NCBI GenBank assembly: GCA_000333855.2
Contig: CM007316.1
Coordinates: forward strand, 1-64,000
From: Endotrypanum monterogeii
Lineage: Eukaryota; Euglenozoa; Kinetoplastea; Trypanosomatida; Trypanosomatidae
Direction of reading: 5' to 3'
DNA length: 64,000 bases
Program-made: the position numbers and the translations under genes
The notes under the pieces: model-generated
The model's input: the letters and a program-made list of their open reading frames with translations, nothing else
What the model was told of the DNA's origin: nothing
Database searches by the model: none
In this document: piece by piece, positions 43,199-53,389 of the stretch
Layout of the letters: each line of letters starts with the position of its first letter
Numbering within the stretch: position 1 is the first letter of the stretch

Positions 43199-44265
43199 TC
43201 TGGGGTTTAGAAAACGGGTCACACAAAGCGACTATTGGAAAGTGGGGATGTCCGATATCCAGCCGAGAACACACTAAACACCCGTCTTTTTTCTTTCCTT
43301 CACCTTTATCACTGATGTAGTGGTAGGGGAGTTGATGATCTAGTGAACGAACCCCACTGCCTCAGCGGCACGTGCTATCAGGACGTTGCTGGTGTTAAGA
43401 GCCAGTACGCCGCAATGAAAAACTACAGACATGACGAGAACATATAAGAAAAAATGATGCCAAAGGTTGGGAAGAGGTAACGAGGACCATGGAGACAGTG
43501 AAGCAGTGTCTTTTGTTGTTGTTGTTAACCTGCCACTTGCGGACATACAGAGGGGGGGGAGGTGTAATGGCGAAGGTGGCGAAGTGACCACCTGCTCCAC
43601 ACCCTTGTGGGCTGTGACCAGATGCAGGTAGCGCCTCAGAGCTCTACTGAGTCCCTCACTACACATGTAACTTATTCATTACCATGCTCAAGGCGCCTGC
43701 GCGAAGAGGAGGGGAGAGTACATTGTAGAGAGGATAAAGGGGGGGGAGAGGTCACCCTCCTTTGGTACCTCCGCCCACGCTCCTCTCAGCCCCCCCCCCT
43801 ACCCTTCCATATCCCCGACGACATCCCTCCATCCTACTTCCATGCTGGATAGTGGTTGGTAGTCGGGTGACTGATGGCTCTTCTTGAATAGATGGGGGAT
43901 TTAAAAAGTGTCACATCAATGGTACATCATCACTAGCCCACGCTGAACTAGAGAAAACTGGAATATGAGAAGACATCGTCGATGGGAACCACGCCTTCAA
44001 CATTATAGCAAAATGAGTGTCCTGAGAAGTACATGAGCACAAGACCTGCGTAACGTGGCGCTGAGACATGCGTGCTTTCTACGCTCATCTGCTCGTGCTG
44101 TGAACGCACCCGTGACGCAGTCAATTCCATCAGAGGCACACCTTTCCATAGGGACTAGGGCGTCTGCTGAAATAGAATACGCCTCGGCCTGCGTTATGTG
44201 GCTTTTAACGCCTTCATCGTAAACTGCGTGGTGACGAGCCTTCACCTCAGAGAGACACCAGTGTA
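43199..44265. other. intergenic region
   Basis: I see no gene. Short G-runs (43550, 43740) and a nine-C run (about 43790) are present. It includes the 3' UTR of the Ser-rich protein that ends at 44266. Confidence 0.5.
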
Positions 44266-46158
44266 TTAATGTCCTCTGCGCTGTGTGACAGCAGAAGATG
44301 CCTTCACGACCCGTGCTGTTCTCGCACTTTCGAGGCTCATCGGCTTGGTGCGAGAAGAGCCGCTATTGCTTTTGTGTGCAGCACTTCGCTTGTCATCAAA
44401 AGAGGAGAGAGCCACGCGATCTGCAGGAACGATGAAATCTCCCCCGCTCGAAACCACAGTGCTGCTTGCTGCAGCCTTCTGGCCAGAGCGGTGCGCCGGC
44501 GACGCGGGCACGGATCCTTTGGCCTCAACCACAGTGACTCCAGCAGAGGGGTGTACCTGCACTTGGCTCTCCAGAGGAATTTCTTCAGATGCATCTGCCT
44601 TGGTGTAGAAAGAAGAAACCCACTCTTCGTGAGCACGGGCAGCCTCCTTCTTCGCTTGAGAGGCAGTCGCTGATGCTTTTTTCGAGTGTATACCACGACC
44701 TTGCCGATGAACCGCCGCCTCAGCGGTCTCCTTCGGGGCAACCTCAGAAACTGTTGCAGTCTCCTCCTCACTGACCATGGCATCGGAGTTGTCCGTTGGT
44801 GGTTTCATGGTGCATATCACAACTTCCTTGCGACGGTTGGTAGGGAGAATCCCTACGCGCGGTCGCCCCGTGCTCCAGAGTCGATCCTGCTCCACTGCCA
44901 ACAGAACACCAGGATTACGAGATGAGTTTTTGTATATGTGCTTCTTTTCTGTCTCGCTACCGCCATACTGGGACACAAAATCACCCGTAAATCCCACTCG
45001 AGGTGCTGTGCGATCGACAGGTGGGGGAGTCCCTGAAAAGGTGCCGAACATAGTTGGCGACTCCTGTTGCATCGCCGTTGTCAGGGGATCAGACGAGAGC
45101 TTCAGTGATCCACCTGCAGACGAGAACCCACCGCGTGGCACGACGACAGTGGCTGAAAGCCCTGCATCAGGGGATGCTTCTTTGGTATCCTTGCTCTTTA
45201 GTCGACTGCCTCGCTGCCGACTCTTCTGCGAGCTTTGAGGTGGAGGCGACGGGGACAGCGTTGGTGCCGCAACAATTTCGGAGCCGCCTTTATCTCCAGA
45301 TTTCGTGGCTTTAGTCGTCCCGCGGGACCGACCAAGGCCACTGCGGCGGAGCGACTGAGCCACGTTAAGCGCACCGGGTGACACCGGCGCCTCCTCCACC
45401 CCAATAACGAAGCGACAGTAAGCATCCACAGGCACAGGCGCAGGTGGAACTAGAGACTCCAAGTGTGCTGCTTGAGCAGCGCCATTGTGACCAGCAGAAA
45501 GAGCTGGGGATGTGATTGACGAATGCGGTGTGAGAGCACACGAAGGCCTTCGAGTGAAAACACCGGCGAGTGACAAGGCGCTACGCAAAAAATAAGGTGT
45601 TGGGGCGACAGTGGTGGCCATCGTAGCATCGCTGTTGGTGGGATGGGGAGTTGTAGTGGAAGCCGAAAAAGAAGGCTGACATTGCACCACAGCATTCTCT
45701 CCGTAGTCCTGTGGGGAAAAGGAAGTAGCGACTACATCGCGCATGTCTTCCCAGGCTGCACATGCCGTGTAAGCATCTACAAGGCGATCAAGCGAGCGGG
45801 ACGCGAGCAGGTTTGCAGCTGACTCCACCACCTCGCGCACAAAAGCAGCGCAGAACACCTCTCCTTTCACTCTGACTTCGTCGGCAGCACTGACGATCTC
45901 GGCAGATGGTATGTACGCCTTGGAAGGTACCTTTTCCAGAGACGATAGTGTCGCTTCTGCAGCCAGCGGCGCCGTCGGCGGGGCAAAGGAAAGAGAGGCG
46001 TAGTAGGCACGCACCGAAACATCAGTTATCCGGAGAGTGTCAAGACTTGGAAGGGGCACTGGTAACTCTGAGAAAAGAGGAACGGCCACTCGCGGAGTCT
46101 GAGGTGCAGTAACGATTCGCGACACGGAGACGCGAGATTTGCGGCCATCGACGCTCAT
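44266..46158 (-). CDS. unknown Ser/Ala/Pro-rich protein, 630 aa
   Basis: I do not recognise any domain. Only the N-terminal part looks ordered: helices at about residues 90-145 (VKGEVFCAAFVREVVESAANLL, then DRLVDAYTACAAWEDM). The rest is low complexity, rich in S, A, T, P and K, with several basic clusters. It includes a short helical, charged stretch (ATASQAKKEAARAHEEWVSSFY) near residue 500. There is no signal peptide or membrane span. The longest frame begins five codons earlier at a TTG; I start at the ATG at 46158. The pattern suggests a scaffold or cytoskeletal protein with a small ordered head, but this is speculation. Confidence 0.75.
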   Translation of the reverse strand: MSVDGRKSRVSVSRIVTAPQTPRVAVPLFSELPVPLPSLDTLRITDVSVRAYYASLSFAPPTAPLAAEATLSSLEKVPSKAYIPSAEIVSAADEVRVKGEVFCAAFVREVVESAANLLASRSLDRLVDAYTACAAWEDMRDVVATSFSPQDYGENAVVQCQPSFSASTTTPHPTNSDATMATTVAPTPYFLRSALSLAGVFTRRPSCALTPHSSITSPALSAGHNGAAQAAHLESLVPPAPVPVDAYCRFVIGVEEAPVSPGALNVAQSLRRSGLGRSRGTTKATKSGDKGGSEIVAAPTLSPSPPPQSSQKSRQRGSRLKSKDTKEASPDAGLSATVVVPRGGFSSAGGSLKLSSDPLTTAMQQESPTMFGTFSGTPPPVDRTAPRVGFTGDFVSQYGGSETEKKHIYKNSSRNPGVLLAVEQDRLWSTGRPRVGILPTNRRKEVVICTMKPPTDNSDAMVSEEETATVSEVAPKETAEAAVHRQGRGIHSKKASATASQAKKEAARAHEEWVSSFYTKADASEEIPLESQVQVHPSAGVTVVEAKGSVPASPAHRSGQKAAASSTVVSSGGDFIVPADRVALSSFDDKRSAAHKSNSGSSRTKPMSLESARTARVVKASSAVTQRRGH

Positions 46159-46943
46159 CTGATCGACTGTCAACGGAGTCGAGAATGATAAGAGGCTAGA
46201 GTCACACCACTAGCTTATCTGTGGGGTAGTGGGTGCAGAAGACCGATCAGCGCGCTTATAAGGCGTCCTACAGTGCTCGTCTGTTGATGCTAAATGCGTG
46301 TACGTTCCGCTTTGATGACGAATGGTGGGAAGCGAATACGCGTACTACGTGAAAGTGAGACGAGAGGACAAACCGAGTTGAAGAGAGAGAAATCCTCTGA
46401 TGAGCGCACGTGATTGCAGTCCTACGCCCGCCCTCACCCCTTTTCCCTTTCCCTTTTCCTTCTGGCCGCAACACTGAAACACACAGAAAGAACGTGTTGG
46501 TGTGTTTGTGACCCGTGAAACAAAAACGGACGCGCGGAAACCGGAAATGGTGAATGTATACGAAAGGGGAGGGGAAGCCATAGGAAGAACAAATGATAAG
46601 TGAGTGTGGAGTCACAAGTGTCGAGAAAAACACACGGGCGCCGAATGCTGAGGTGGCTGACGCATCAATGACAAGACAGGATGAAACGCCACTACCCAAG
46701 AAAGCTAAGCACTTCCCTCCTATAAGAATACGTCTGCAAGAAGGAGAGGCTCTGAAACTCCGGAGGGCGCACGCACTCACCTCAGCCGCGTTTTTTTCTT
46801 GATTGGAATGCTACACCTGAAAAAAAAAAAAATCTCTCGCACGAATACCTGTGAACAAACAAAATCCCGCCGGTGCAGAAACCCCACCCACCCAAACATC
46901 CACAGCGCAAACGCACACATATTTGAAAATCACCAAGACACGT
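46159..46943. other. intergenic region
   Basis: I see no gene. A short TTTTCCC repeat lies near 46440-46458 and a 12-A run near 46819. Confidence 0.5.
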
Positions 46944-47216
46944 TCACGAGGATGGAGTTTTTCTCTCGCGTTGGCCTGTGAACTCGAGCCCGCACATATT
47001 TGCTGCCTTTCGGGCCCTCTCCACCTCTGTCTGCTTCACAGCGTACGTTTGTTGCAACTTTCTGTACTCTACCAAGCGATCTCGCATGAACGCGTACTCG
47101 GGGCCATTGAGAGCGTGCTCCGGGTCTTCGCGAATCCTGTGCATCTTTTCGCTGAAAGAAAAACTCTTCAGGGCACCGGCTGCGGCACAACGTGCACTTA
47201 GGTTCGTGCGTAACAT
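46944..47216 (-). CDS. small basic protein, probably mitochondrial (90 aa)
   Basis: The protein starts MLRTNLSARCAAAGALKS, a strong mitochondrial presequence by composition. A charged helical body follows, with EKMHRIREDPEHALNGPEYAFMRDRL and a helix rich in K, E, Q and R. It ends ERKTPSS. I do not recognise the family. The longer frame up to 47318 is low-grade. The ATG at 47216 lies two bases below a CAG (AG at 47219-47220), which supports it as the start. Small soluble helical proteins of this kind are common accessory subunits of trypanosomatid mitochondrial complexes and ribosomes; that is inference. Confidence 0.65.
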   Translation of the reverse strand: MLRTNLSARCAAAGALKSFSFSEKMHRIREDPEHALNGPEYAFMRDRLVEYRKLQQTYAVKQTEVERARKAANMCGLEFTGQRERKTPSS

Positions 47217-47971
47217 AGCTGAAATGAGCCTCGTGCAGCGGCAGTAGGGAAGGAGCCACGTGAGTACAATATGCAGCGGTAAGAATAAGGGGGGAAGGTG
47301 AAGGGAGGCAGGGATCAAGTGTCTCTCTCTCGACGAAACAGCTACTGGCTAGCGCAAACTGTAGTTTCCAGCCCCCTCCCAAAAAAAAAAAAACCGTAGT
47401 CGAAGCTGGAAGGCCTATGTAGAGGAAATATATAAAAAGAGATAAGCTACAGAAGTGCAGAAAAGGGGCGGCGGTAGAGTTCCCCGAACAGGAACATGAA
47501 GGGTATTGCATCAGGATATCGATGTTAGGCTCGTCGCAGCTGAGAGAACGACATCTGCTCCATACCGAAAATCGCGGCGGAAAGGCGGTTGGGGTCTTCT
47601 AGAAGGTTGGCGAACAGCTTCCACTGCGATGCGCATGAAGAAAAAAGGATACGCCCTATACAGTGAAGTCTGGGGCACCAGCTTAGAGCAAAGCAGACCC
47701 TGCTCCGATTAGCGTAGGAGAAATATTTAGATTGCACTATGCCTCGTCCTGATGTGAAAACGTAGCGTGTCGCACCACCCGCGCGGTGGTGAGGTTTGAG
47801 AGAGAGAGAGAGAAAGACATCAGCTCGTCGTCACACGTCAGAGTTAGGCACTGCGTCTTTTCAACGGACCACCAGCTCTTGTGCAGAGAAAAATACAAAC
47901 ACACACGCACAAGCATGTGTACAACTTAAATATGTGAGTGTCAAGAACAAAAATAAAAAAAGTGCGCCAAT
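47217..47971. other. intergenic region
   Basis: I see no gene. A 12-A run lies near 47381 and a (GA)n run near 47800-47812. It includes the 3' UTR of the U2A' gene. Confidence 0.5.
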
Positions 47972-48916
47972 CTAATGGCGCTTTCGCTTGCGCGCAGTCG
48001 CCATCCTTTCGGATATCTCCGTCATCTCCTCTTCTAATTGTGCGATTTCCTCTGCGGTGACATCGTCCGATAGAAGACGCTCCTCCAGCTGATCTAGACG
48101 TGCTTGAAGGGCGCTATCTTCATTCCCATTCACATCGGCGGCAGCACTGGCGGCAGGAGCCGCACTGGATGCACCATTTCCGAGCTCATCATCAAGAACG
48201 ACAGCATCGCTTGCTACCATTGACGCGGCTGCCGCTGCTGCGGCACGGCCCTCCCGTCCACGCTTACGAGTCTTCTTCTCGCCTATAGTTGACAACGAAG
48301 GTGACTGAAACGCTGTAGACAATGACGGTGAGGCTTCCCAGAGGTGCAGGAGCTTCTTAAACTCACTGCTCGCTGACTGTGCACGCTCCCTGTCGAGTCC
48401 TGTAACACGCTGGTAGTTAATGAGTTTTAGTTTGGGACACAAAAAGACGAGAAATGCACGCAGCCTCCCACTGTCAAAGTTGTCGCTGTTGGTCTCCCAC
48501 ACAGGATTGTTCTCAAGTGACACGATCTCCAGCCTCTTCCAGTGTTTGAGAAAGCACAGATCACGCACACGGGCGATGCGGTTATGATCAGCCACAAAAT
48601 GCACAACGTTGGGCAGGGCTAAAGCACACGACGCCACACTAACACGCTGAATTTCATTTCGATGAGCAATCAGAGTCGTGACCCGGCTCATCTGGACATC
48701 TTTCCTGCTGCTACCGGAAGCAGTCCTCGTGGGGAAATATTCTAGCGCCGTCAGGGCGTTGGATGACAGATTGACTACATCGAAGCTGTTGTCAAGAAGC
48801 ACCAGAACGTGCTCATCGAGCGAAGAAATCCGCAACCCACGTAGATCGATTTCGCGCTGTAGCATCGTGTTGGTGAACTGAGGGGCGAGACGCACCAGGT
48901 CTATTGTGAGCCGCAT
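47972..48916 (-). CDS. U2 snRNP A' (U2-40K) leucine-rich repeat protein, 314 aa
   Basis: U2A' binds U2 snRNA stem-loop IV with U2B'' and acts in the spliceosome, which trypanosomatids need for trans-splicing. The N terminus is diagnostic: MRLTIDLVRLAPQFTN, then QREIDLRGLRISSLDE, then FDVVNLSSNALTAL (compare the family's ELDLRGxKIPxIENLG and FDxIDFSDNEI). Leucine-rich repeats follow, with a short insert (RTASGSSRKD). The cap region matches too: LKHWKRLEIVSLENNPV, then LRAFLVFLCPKLKLINYQRVT. The C-terminal 110 residues are Ala/Glu/Lys-rich and end in a basic tail (ARKRKRH). The frame continues to 49108 without good sequence; the ATG at 48916 matches the family N terminus. Confidence 0.9.
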   Translation of the reverse strand: MRLTIDLVRLAPQFTNTMLQREIDLRGLRISSLDEHVLVLLDNSFDVVNLSSNALTALEYFPTRTASGSSRKDVQMSRVTTLIAHRNEIQRVSVASCALALPNVVHFVADHNRIARVRDLCFLKHWKRLEIVSLENNPVWETNSDNFDSGRLRAFLVFLCPKLKLINYQRVTGLDRERAQSASSEFKKLLHLWEASPSLSTAFQSPSLSTIGEKKTRKRGREGRAAAAAAASMVASDAVVLDDELGNGASSAAPAASAAADVNGNEDSALQARLDQLEERLLSDDVTAEEIAQLEEEMTEISERMATARKRKRH

Positions 48917-49363
48917 TTTCGTTAACCAAACGGTGAGAGAAAATGAGGAGACCTGGACAATGAGTATTCCGCAGCGGACAGTGCACACGAGGCTGGCAAA
49001 AGGAACAAAACTCAGAAGAGGAGGTGTGGAGTTGTGGGCACATAGGGGGCAGAAGCGTGAAGTTGAGACGTGGGTGGATAAGCACACAAAGCGAAAATGC
49101 AAGAACACCAGGGAGATGGTGAAAGAAAACAGTTGACATCAGAGTCCTCAAATTGGGGTGGCAAACAGTTTTTAGGGTTGCGCCGATCATCAGGGGGGGG
49201 GGGGCAAAAATCTCTGACATTTCGCAGTAGAGCACCCCCCCCCTCCGCACTTCACAGCGTGGATGATATGAGCCGATCCTGAAAGCGCTGGAAGTAAAAA
49301 AAAAAAGATTTGTTTTACTTTGACAAGTCCCTTTGCATCGAAAATGAGGTAAACGAATCTCTC
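48917..49363. other. intergenic region
   Basis: I see no gene. A ten-G run at 49191-49203 and a C-run near 49236 are present. Confidence 0.5.
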
Positions 49364-49732
49364 TTAGAAAGCGGCGATGTCGACATGGTTGCCCTCCAAT
49401 ATGTGTTTTTCTTCACACTGCAGCATCTCCCACACCGTCAGGGCCTGCAGGAAAACACCTAATTCACTTCCACTCACGCATTCAATGCAACCAACTCCAC
49501 CGACCCTTAGATGGTGTATGGAAGAAAAGCAGGAAAGGTGGAAGTGCACAAAATAGCTTTTGTGAGCCTCCTCAACAGGAAGCAACACCTTCCATCTGTA
49601 GCGATTTTATTCGAGTACGCGTACGAGCTCTCCCTCTGGCCAGTTGTGGGTAGCAGGGGACCGAGTACCTACTCGGCCCCTGTCCTTGATGCTCGCATAT
49701 TTTACGATGTGCTTGACCTCACCTGGACACCC
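49364..49732 (-). other. possible frameshifted extension of the upstream small membrane protein
   Basis: On the minus strand one frame reads protein-like sequence from 49732 to a stop at 49364. It includes EVKHIVKYASIKDRG, THNWPEGELVRVLE, then an in-frame TAA at 49607-49609, then YRWKVLLPVEEAHKSYF and LTVWEMLQCEEKHILEG. It overlaps the end of the 125-residue gene at 49702-50079 in another frame. One extra G in the GGG at 49730-49732 would join them. It has only one stop in about 123 codons, but the plus strand is also open here, so chance is possible. It could be the remains of a longer gene, or simply 3' UTR. Confidence 0.25.
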
Positions 49733-50079
49733 TCATCTGCCTCCAGTTTGACATTGATACGACGGTAGCCCTTCAGTCCACCGTGGGAATCATAGATGGG
49801 CTCAAGCGTGTACTCACGCATGTCTTGCTGATGTGGAGTTAGCCCCTGTGTGAACTGCTCAGCAGAAATGAAAGAAGGTATGAAGTAGGCAATGCCGAAC
49901 GTGATGAGAAGGAGCGGGCCAGTGATCACAAACTCGCGAACACCCATCGGTATCTTAGTGCTGTAAAAACGAGATATTTTTACCAAGTACGGGTTTTTGG
50001 GGGGCGGCTGTGTGTAGTTAGCGACGCTTCGCTGCGGCTTACTGTGAGGCGTCGAGGACACATTTTCGGATGTCGACAT
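49702..50079 (-). CDS. small single-span membrane protein, 125 aa
   Basis: I do not recognise the family. The N-terminal 45 residues are polar and Pro/Ser-rich (KPQRSVANYTQPPPKNPYL). One hydrophobic span lies at about residues 50-72 (FVITGPLLLITFGIAYFIPS). The tail is charged, with GGLKGYRRINVKLEADEG, and ends VQVRSSTS. The frame continues upstream to 50298 without good sequence; I start at the ATG at 50079 (MSTSENVSS). Size and layout fit a small inner-membrane subunit of mitochondria, but the N terminus is not a classic presequence. The last residues may be affected by a frameshift. Confidence 0.6.
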   Translation of the reverse strand: MSTSENVSSTPHSKPQRSVANYTQPPPKNPYLVKISRFYSTKIPMGVREFVITGPLLLITFGIAYFIPSFISAEQFTQGLTPHQQDMREYTLEPIYDSHGGLKGYRRINVKLEADEGVQVRSSTS

Positions 50080-50905
50080 GATTACGACACGATCTGACAA
50101 TAAGAAGGGTGAATACACGGTGCGACGACGGAGAAGCACGTTTATCTGAGCAGAGGCACCTGTCAAACGTACAGACTGCGAGAATGCTACCACTTGAGCT
50201 ACGTAGGCAGCACAACAAAACTCAGATCCGCGTTGCGGCTCTGTGTGAGCTAGGAAAAATAGGAGGAGACGAGGCGCAGTGAGAGACGAGTCACACAAGA
50301 GGCGATGATAACATGGGAAAAGAGAAAACGAATAGGGGGAGATTTTGATTGAAAAAGTATCCTTGAAACCAAAGAAACAGACCAGTCATTGATGACATAA
50401 CGACGTCCAACACTGCAAGGGCAATGGATATCGAAGTAATGCGGGAATTCTCTGAAGATAAGCTTTCTTAGTCTCATATATTACCTTCTGCTCTCTCAGA
50501 AGTTCAGTACCTACTACCTTTCACTTTCTATAAAGCACACATCTCGGCAGAAACTGTCGGGTTTGCCAAGGCGCTGTGTATTCAACACAGCTTGAGGAAT
50601 TTCGTCAGCCGCACATTCTTAAAGCAGTTCAGTATTGGACTGCCGCGAACGCTCACCGACATCTGCGCGCTATCCCCCATCCTGCACCAACGAGGTTACG
50701 CCGGTGCAAATATACAAGTGCGTGCACATGTGAAAGTTACGCTTATGCGCACTGTACGTACCTATGTCAAAAAATTCTCATTAGTGTTGTCTTACTCGAG
50801 ATGCGTTACCCTGTCGCCAAAAAAAAAAATTAATAGACGTATTCTAGAACAAAACCAACAAAACAGGCACCCAAGCGATGAAGAGGCAGCAGAGAGCGGC
50901 CACAA

Positions 50906-50938
<33 letters not shown>

Positions 50939-51070
50939 CACACACACATATCCAAACAAGTGTGACACTTACTCACTTTTCACCGGCTCTGTCTGCGCAC
51001 GCAGTCTTTGGCTCGACAGAGCCTCAAACACTTTATCTTTCAAACCGACCCGCTGCAGTCACCTCGAACT
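50080..51070. repeat. intergenic region with (CA)n microsatellite
   Basis: I see no gene. An interrupted CA run spans about 50905-50949. A nine-A run lies at about 50820. It includes the 3' UTR of the Hsp70-like gene. Confidence 0.65.
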
Positions 51071-53389
51071 TCACTGGAGGACAATCTCCAAGGAACTACA
51101 AATGATACCAGGGGTGAGCACCAACGACGCGATATCAACGCTCCCCTCGCTGGGTACGCGCACCAGCTGCACGCTCACATGTATATCCATCCCCGAGACC
51201 TCGCCCAGCTTTGCCTGTGCAGTGAATATTATGCAGAGGGGACCAAGCGCTCCATCATGCTTCACGGCCGAGGCAGCAGAGATGACAAGACCAGTGTTGT
51301 ATGCTGGGCGCACCTCAACTAGATCGCCATCCGGATCCGTGGGCGGTGTACCATACGCATCTGTGAAAAGGTACAGCACTGTCTGCGCATCAGGAGATGC
51401 TGGAGACCATGGAATTGCGACTCGGCAAGGTAGTGCCGCTGAGCGCGCTAAGAGCACACACAGGGAAGCTGCGGGCAGCTGCTGTGTCACAGCGGTAGTC
51501 AACGCTGCTGGGTCGCCAATGTACAAGTACAAATTTGAAGCGATGAACAGGCCCGAGTTAGGCCCGCTCGTGAATCCCTCCCCCTTGCATTTTCCGTCGT
51601 TGCTGTCGTCGTCGTCGTCGTCGTCGTCTTCATCCTTGGTGAGAGCATCCCAGACGCTGACAGCTGCCTCTGCGGCTTGGGCGGCAACGGCAACGCGCAG
51701 CTTGCTTGCACCCTTTCGCGGCAGCCTAGACATCATGAGCTGCTTTGTTGCAAAAGCTTCAGCGACCCGACAGCTCTGCTGGCACCCTCCGACAGAAAAG
51801 AGCTCGTCAGCGCTCACGCCATTCCCAATGAGACTTGAGTCCAAGACACGAACCGAAGCTGCGAAAAGGGATTGCTGCTCTGATGATTGGATGTGGGCGG
51901 CCAGCAGCTTTGTCAAGGATGACATTTGGCACATACCGCCTGCAAACAGAACTGTGTCTACAAACCCCTTCGTCCAGGTATCCTTCCACTTTTCGGCGAA
52001 GGCGCACAAAGCCTGGTTGAACATTTCTACCAGCACCCACTCGCTGCGGATGGCGTTATCCAGTTTGTTCCTGGACAGCGTCTGCGTGTCCATGAGGTCC
52101 ATTCCTTCGTAGAACGCCTCCACCTCAACTGAGACGGAGTTGGCTTGGGGGTTTGTATTGAGCGAGACTTTTTTCTCTGCCATCAGCATGACCAAGCGCC
52201 GCATCGCTCGAGGTGGGATAACCTCGTTAAGAAACTCCGTGGCCGGGTGTTGGACGGATCCAAAGGTGGGTAAGGCGTGGTTGAGACGCAAAAGCGCATT
52301 GAAGTTGCGCGACGGGCTCGCGAACAGGCGCCGATTCTGTGTCACATACTGAGACGCCACTCGTTCTGCCAAGGCCACATCCAGCGCGTCACCGCCGCTG
52401 CCAGCGCCTACGGCAAAGCAGCCCTTACCCAAGGAGCCGCTTGCCTTTGTGAAACAAGAATAGGGGACATCCTGATGTTGGGGAGGGCAAACAAGAGCAC
52501 CACCGCGAGAGCACAAGAGAGAAAGACACAGACTGTGCGCTCCCCAGTCCACCACCAACACATTGCGTGGCGAAGTCGAGAGAAGACGCGGCACACGGCG
52601 TTCCAGCGTGGCAGCATCATACGCAGCTACAACCGCCTCATCACTGAAGATGACACTTGTGTTCAGGACGACGGCGCCAAGATGGGACGACTGCACCGCC
52701 CCTTTAAGCCACTCCACGCTTCTACCACGGTGCGCCCCATGGCCACTTCCGGATGCGTCTGGAAATGCGTAGCGCGGCACTACCAGCGTCAGGAACAGCT
52801 TTGTCGAAGTCGGTACGGGACCACCGCTGCACGTGGACGTCGTCAGCCCACACGCGCTGTCCACCGAATGCTCCTTTATATAGTTCAAAAAGCGAATAAA
52901 AAGATCCTCGGCGGAGATAAAACTATCCACCGGTTCGTTGTTCGACTCGGACGTGTACTCGAATCCAAAGTACTGTGTGCCAGAGGGCGCGTGAGTGAGC
53001 TGGCAGTGACCCCGGTACTTCTGTCGCGCAGCGGCCTCCACGACTCGAAGCAAATCCGATGTGGTCTCCTCCAGACCCCCTTTGTTTTCAGACCCTGCCT
53101 CCGGTGTGTGCTGTGCATCAGCGATCGAAGCAGCAGCAGCCGCGTAAGGGAAGAGGTAAGGCACCACTTTCTGAGGCTGACGCGAGTACTGATGAAGGGC
53201 ATTGTCTCCAAAAAGGAGCTCGTGCTCTGTCAAAGCTGCAACGACGGGAGTGTTACGGTGACCACTGGTATTGGCAACAACTTTGATCGAGGCTGGATCA
53301 AGGACCGAGTTCGTGCTCGGTGCGCTGCTTACAGGTGCGACGGCGACGTAACTGCTCGACGCACCCAGTGAAATGCCAACAGCATACAT
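51071..53389 (-). CDS. divergent Hsp70-family protein (HSPA14/Ssz1-like), 772 aa
   Basis: The protein keeps the Hsp70 ATPase outline. It has phosphate-1 as VGISLGASSSYVAV at residues 4-15, followed by NTSGHRNTPVVAAL and ELLFGDNA. Phosphate-2 is VLVVDWGAHSLCLSLL near residue 273. The adenosine motif is VLFAGGMCQMSSL near residue 478. The canonical DLGGGTFD is changed to DWGAHSLC, so ATP hydrolysis is doubtful. The closest shape I know is HSPA14/Ssz1, the ribosome-associated atypical Hsp70. The canonical substrate domain is not evident; instead there is an Asp-rich tract (D8) near residue 590 and a short beta-rich C terminus. The start at 53389 (MYAVGIS) gives the normal Hsp70 N terminus. Opposite-strand frames of 506 and 364 codons are shadows. 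Confidence 0.85.
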   Translation of the reverse strand: MYAVGISLGASSSYVAVAPVSSAPSTNSVLDPASIKVVANTSGHRNTPVVAALTEHELLFGDNALHQYSRQPQKVVPYLFPYAAAAASIADAQHTPEAGSENKGGLEETTSDLLRVVEAAARQKYRGHCQLTHAPSGTQYFGFEYTSESNNEPVDSFISAEDLFIRFLNYIKEHSVDSACGLTTSTCSGGPVPTSTKLFLTLVVPRYAFPDASGSGHGAHRGRSVEWLKGAVQSSHLGAVVLNTSVIFSDEAVVAAYDAATLERRVPRLLSTSPRNVLVVDWGAHSLCLSLLCSRGGALVCPPQHQDVPYSCFTKASGSLGKGCFAVGAGSGGDALDVALAERVASQYVTQNRRLFASPSRNFNALLRLNHALPTFGSVQHPATEFLNEVIPPRAMRRLVMLMAEKKVSLNTNPQANSVSVEVEAFYEGMDLMDTQTLSRNKLDNAIRSEWVLVEMFNQALCAFAEKWKDTWTKGFVDTVLFAGGMCQMSSLTKLLAAHIQSSEQQSLFAASVRVLDSSLIGNGVSADELFSVGGCQQSCRVAEAFATKQLMMSRLPRKGASKLRVAVAAQAAEAAVSVWDALTKDEDDDDDDDDSNDGKCKGEGFTSGPNSGLFIASNLYLYIGDPAALTTAVTQQLPAASLCVLLARSAALPCRVAIPWSPASPDAQTVLYLFTDAYGTPPTDPDGDLVEVRPAYNTGLVISAASAVKHDGALGPLCIIFTAQAKLGEVSGMDIHVSVQLVRVPSEGSVDIASLVLTPGIICSSLEIVLQ

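Noticed and set aside
49607..49609. In-frame TAA read as a sign of stop-codon reassignment, as in Blastocrithidia
   Set aside because: None of the clearly recognised genes in this window contains in-frame stops, so the code is standard.
49511..49768. 85-codon plus-strand frame opposite the small membrane protein
   Set aside because: It runs against the direction of the cluster and mirrors codons of the minus frame.
50592..53371. Long plus-strand open frames (506 and 364 codons)
   Set aside because: They lie antisense to the Hsp70-like gene, show no domains, and the minus frame carries the Hsp70 motifs.
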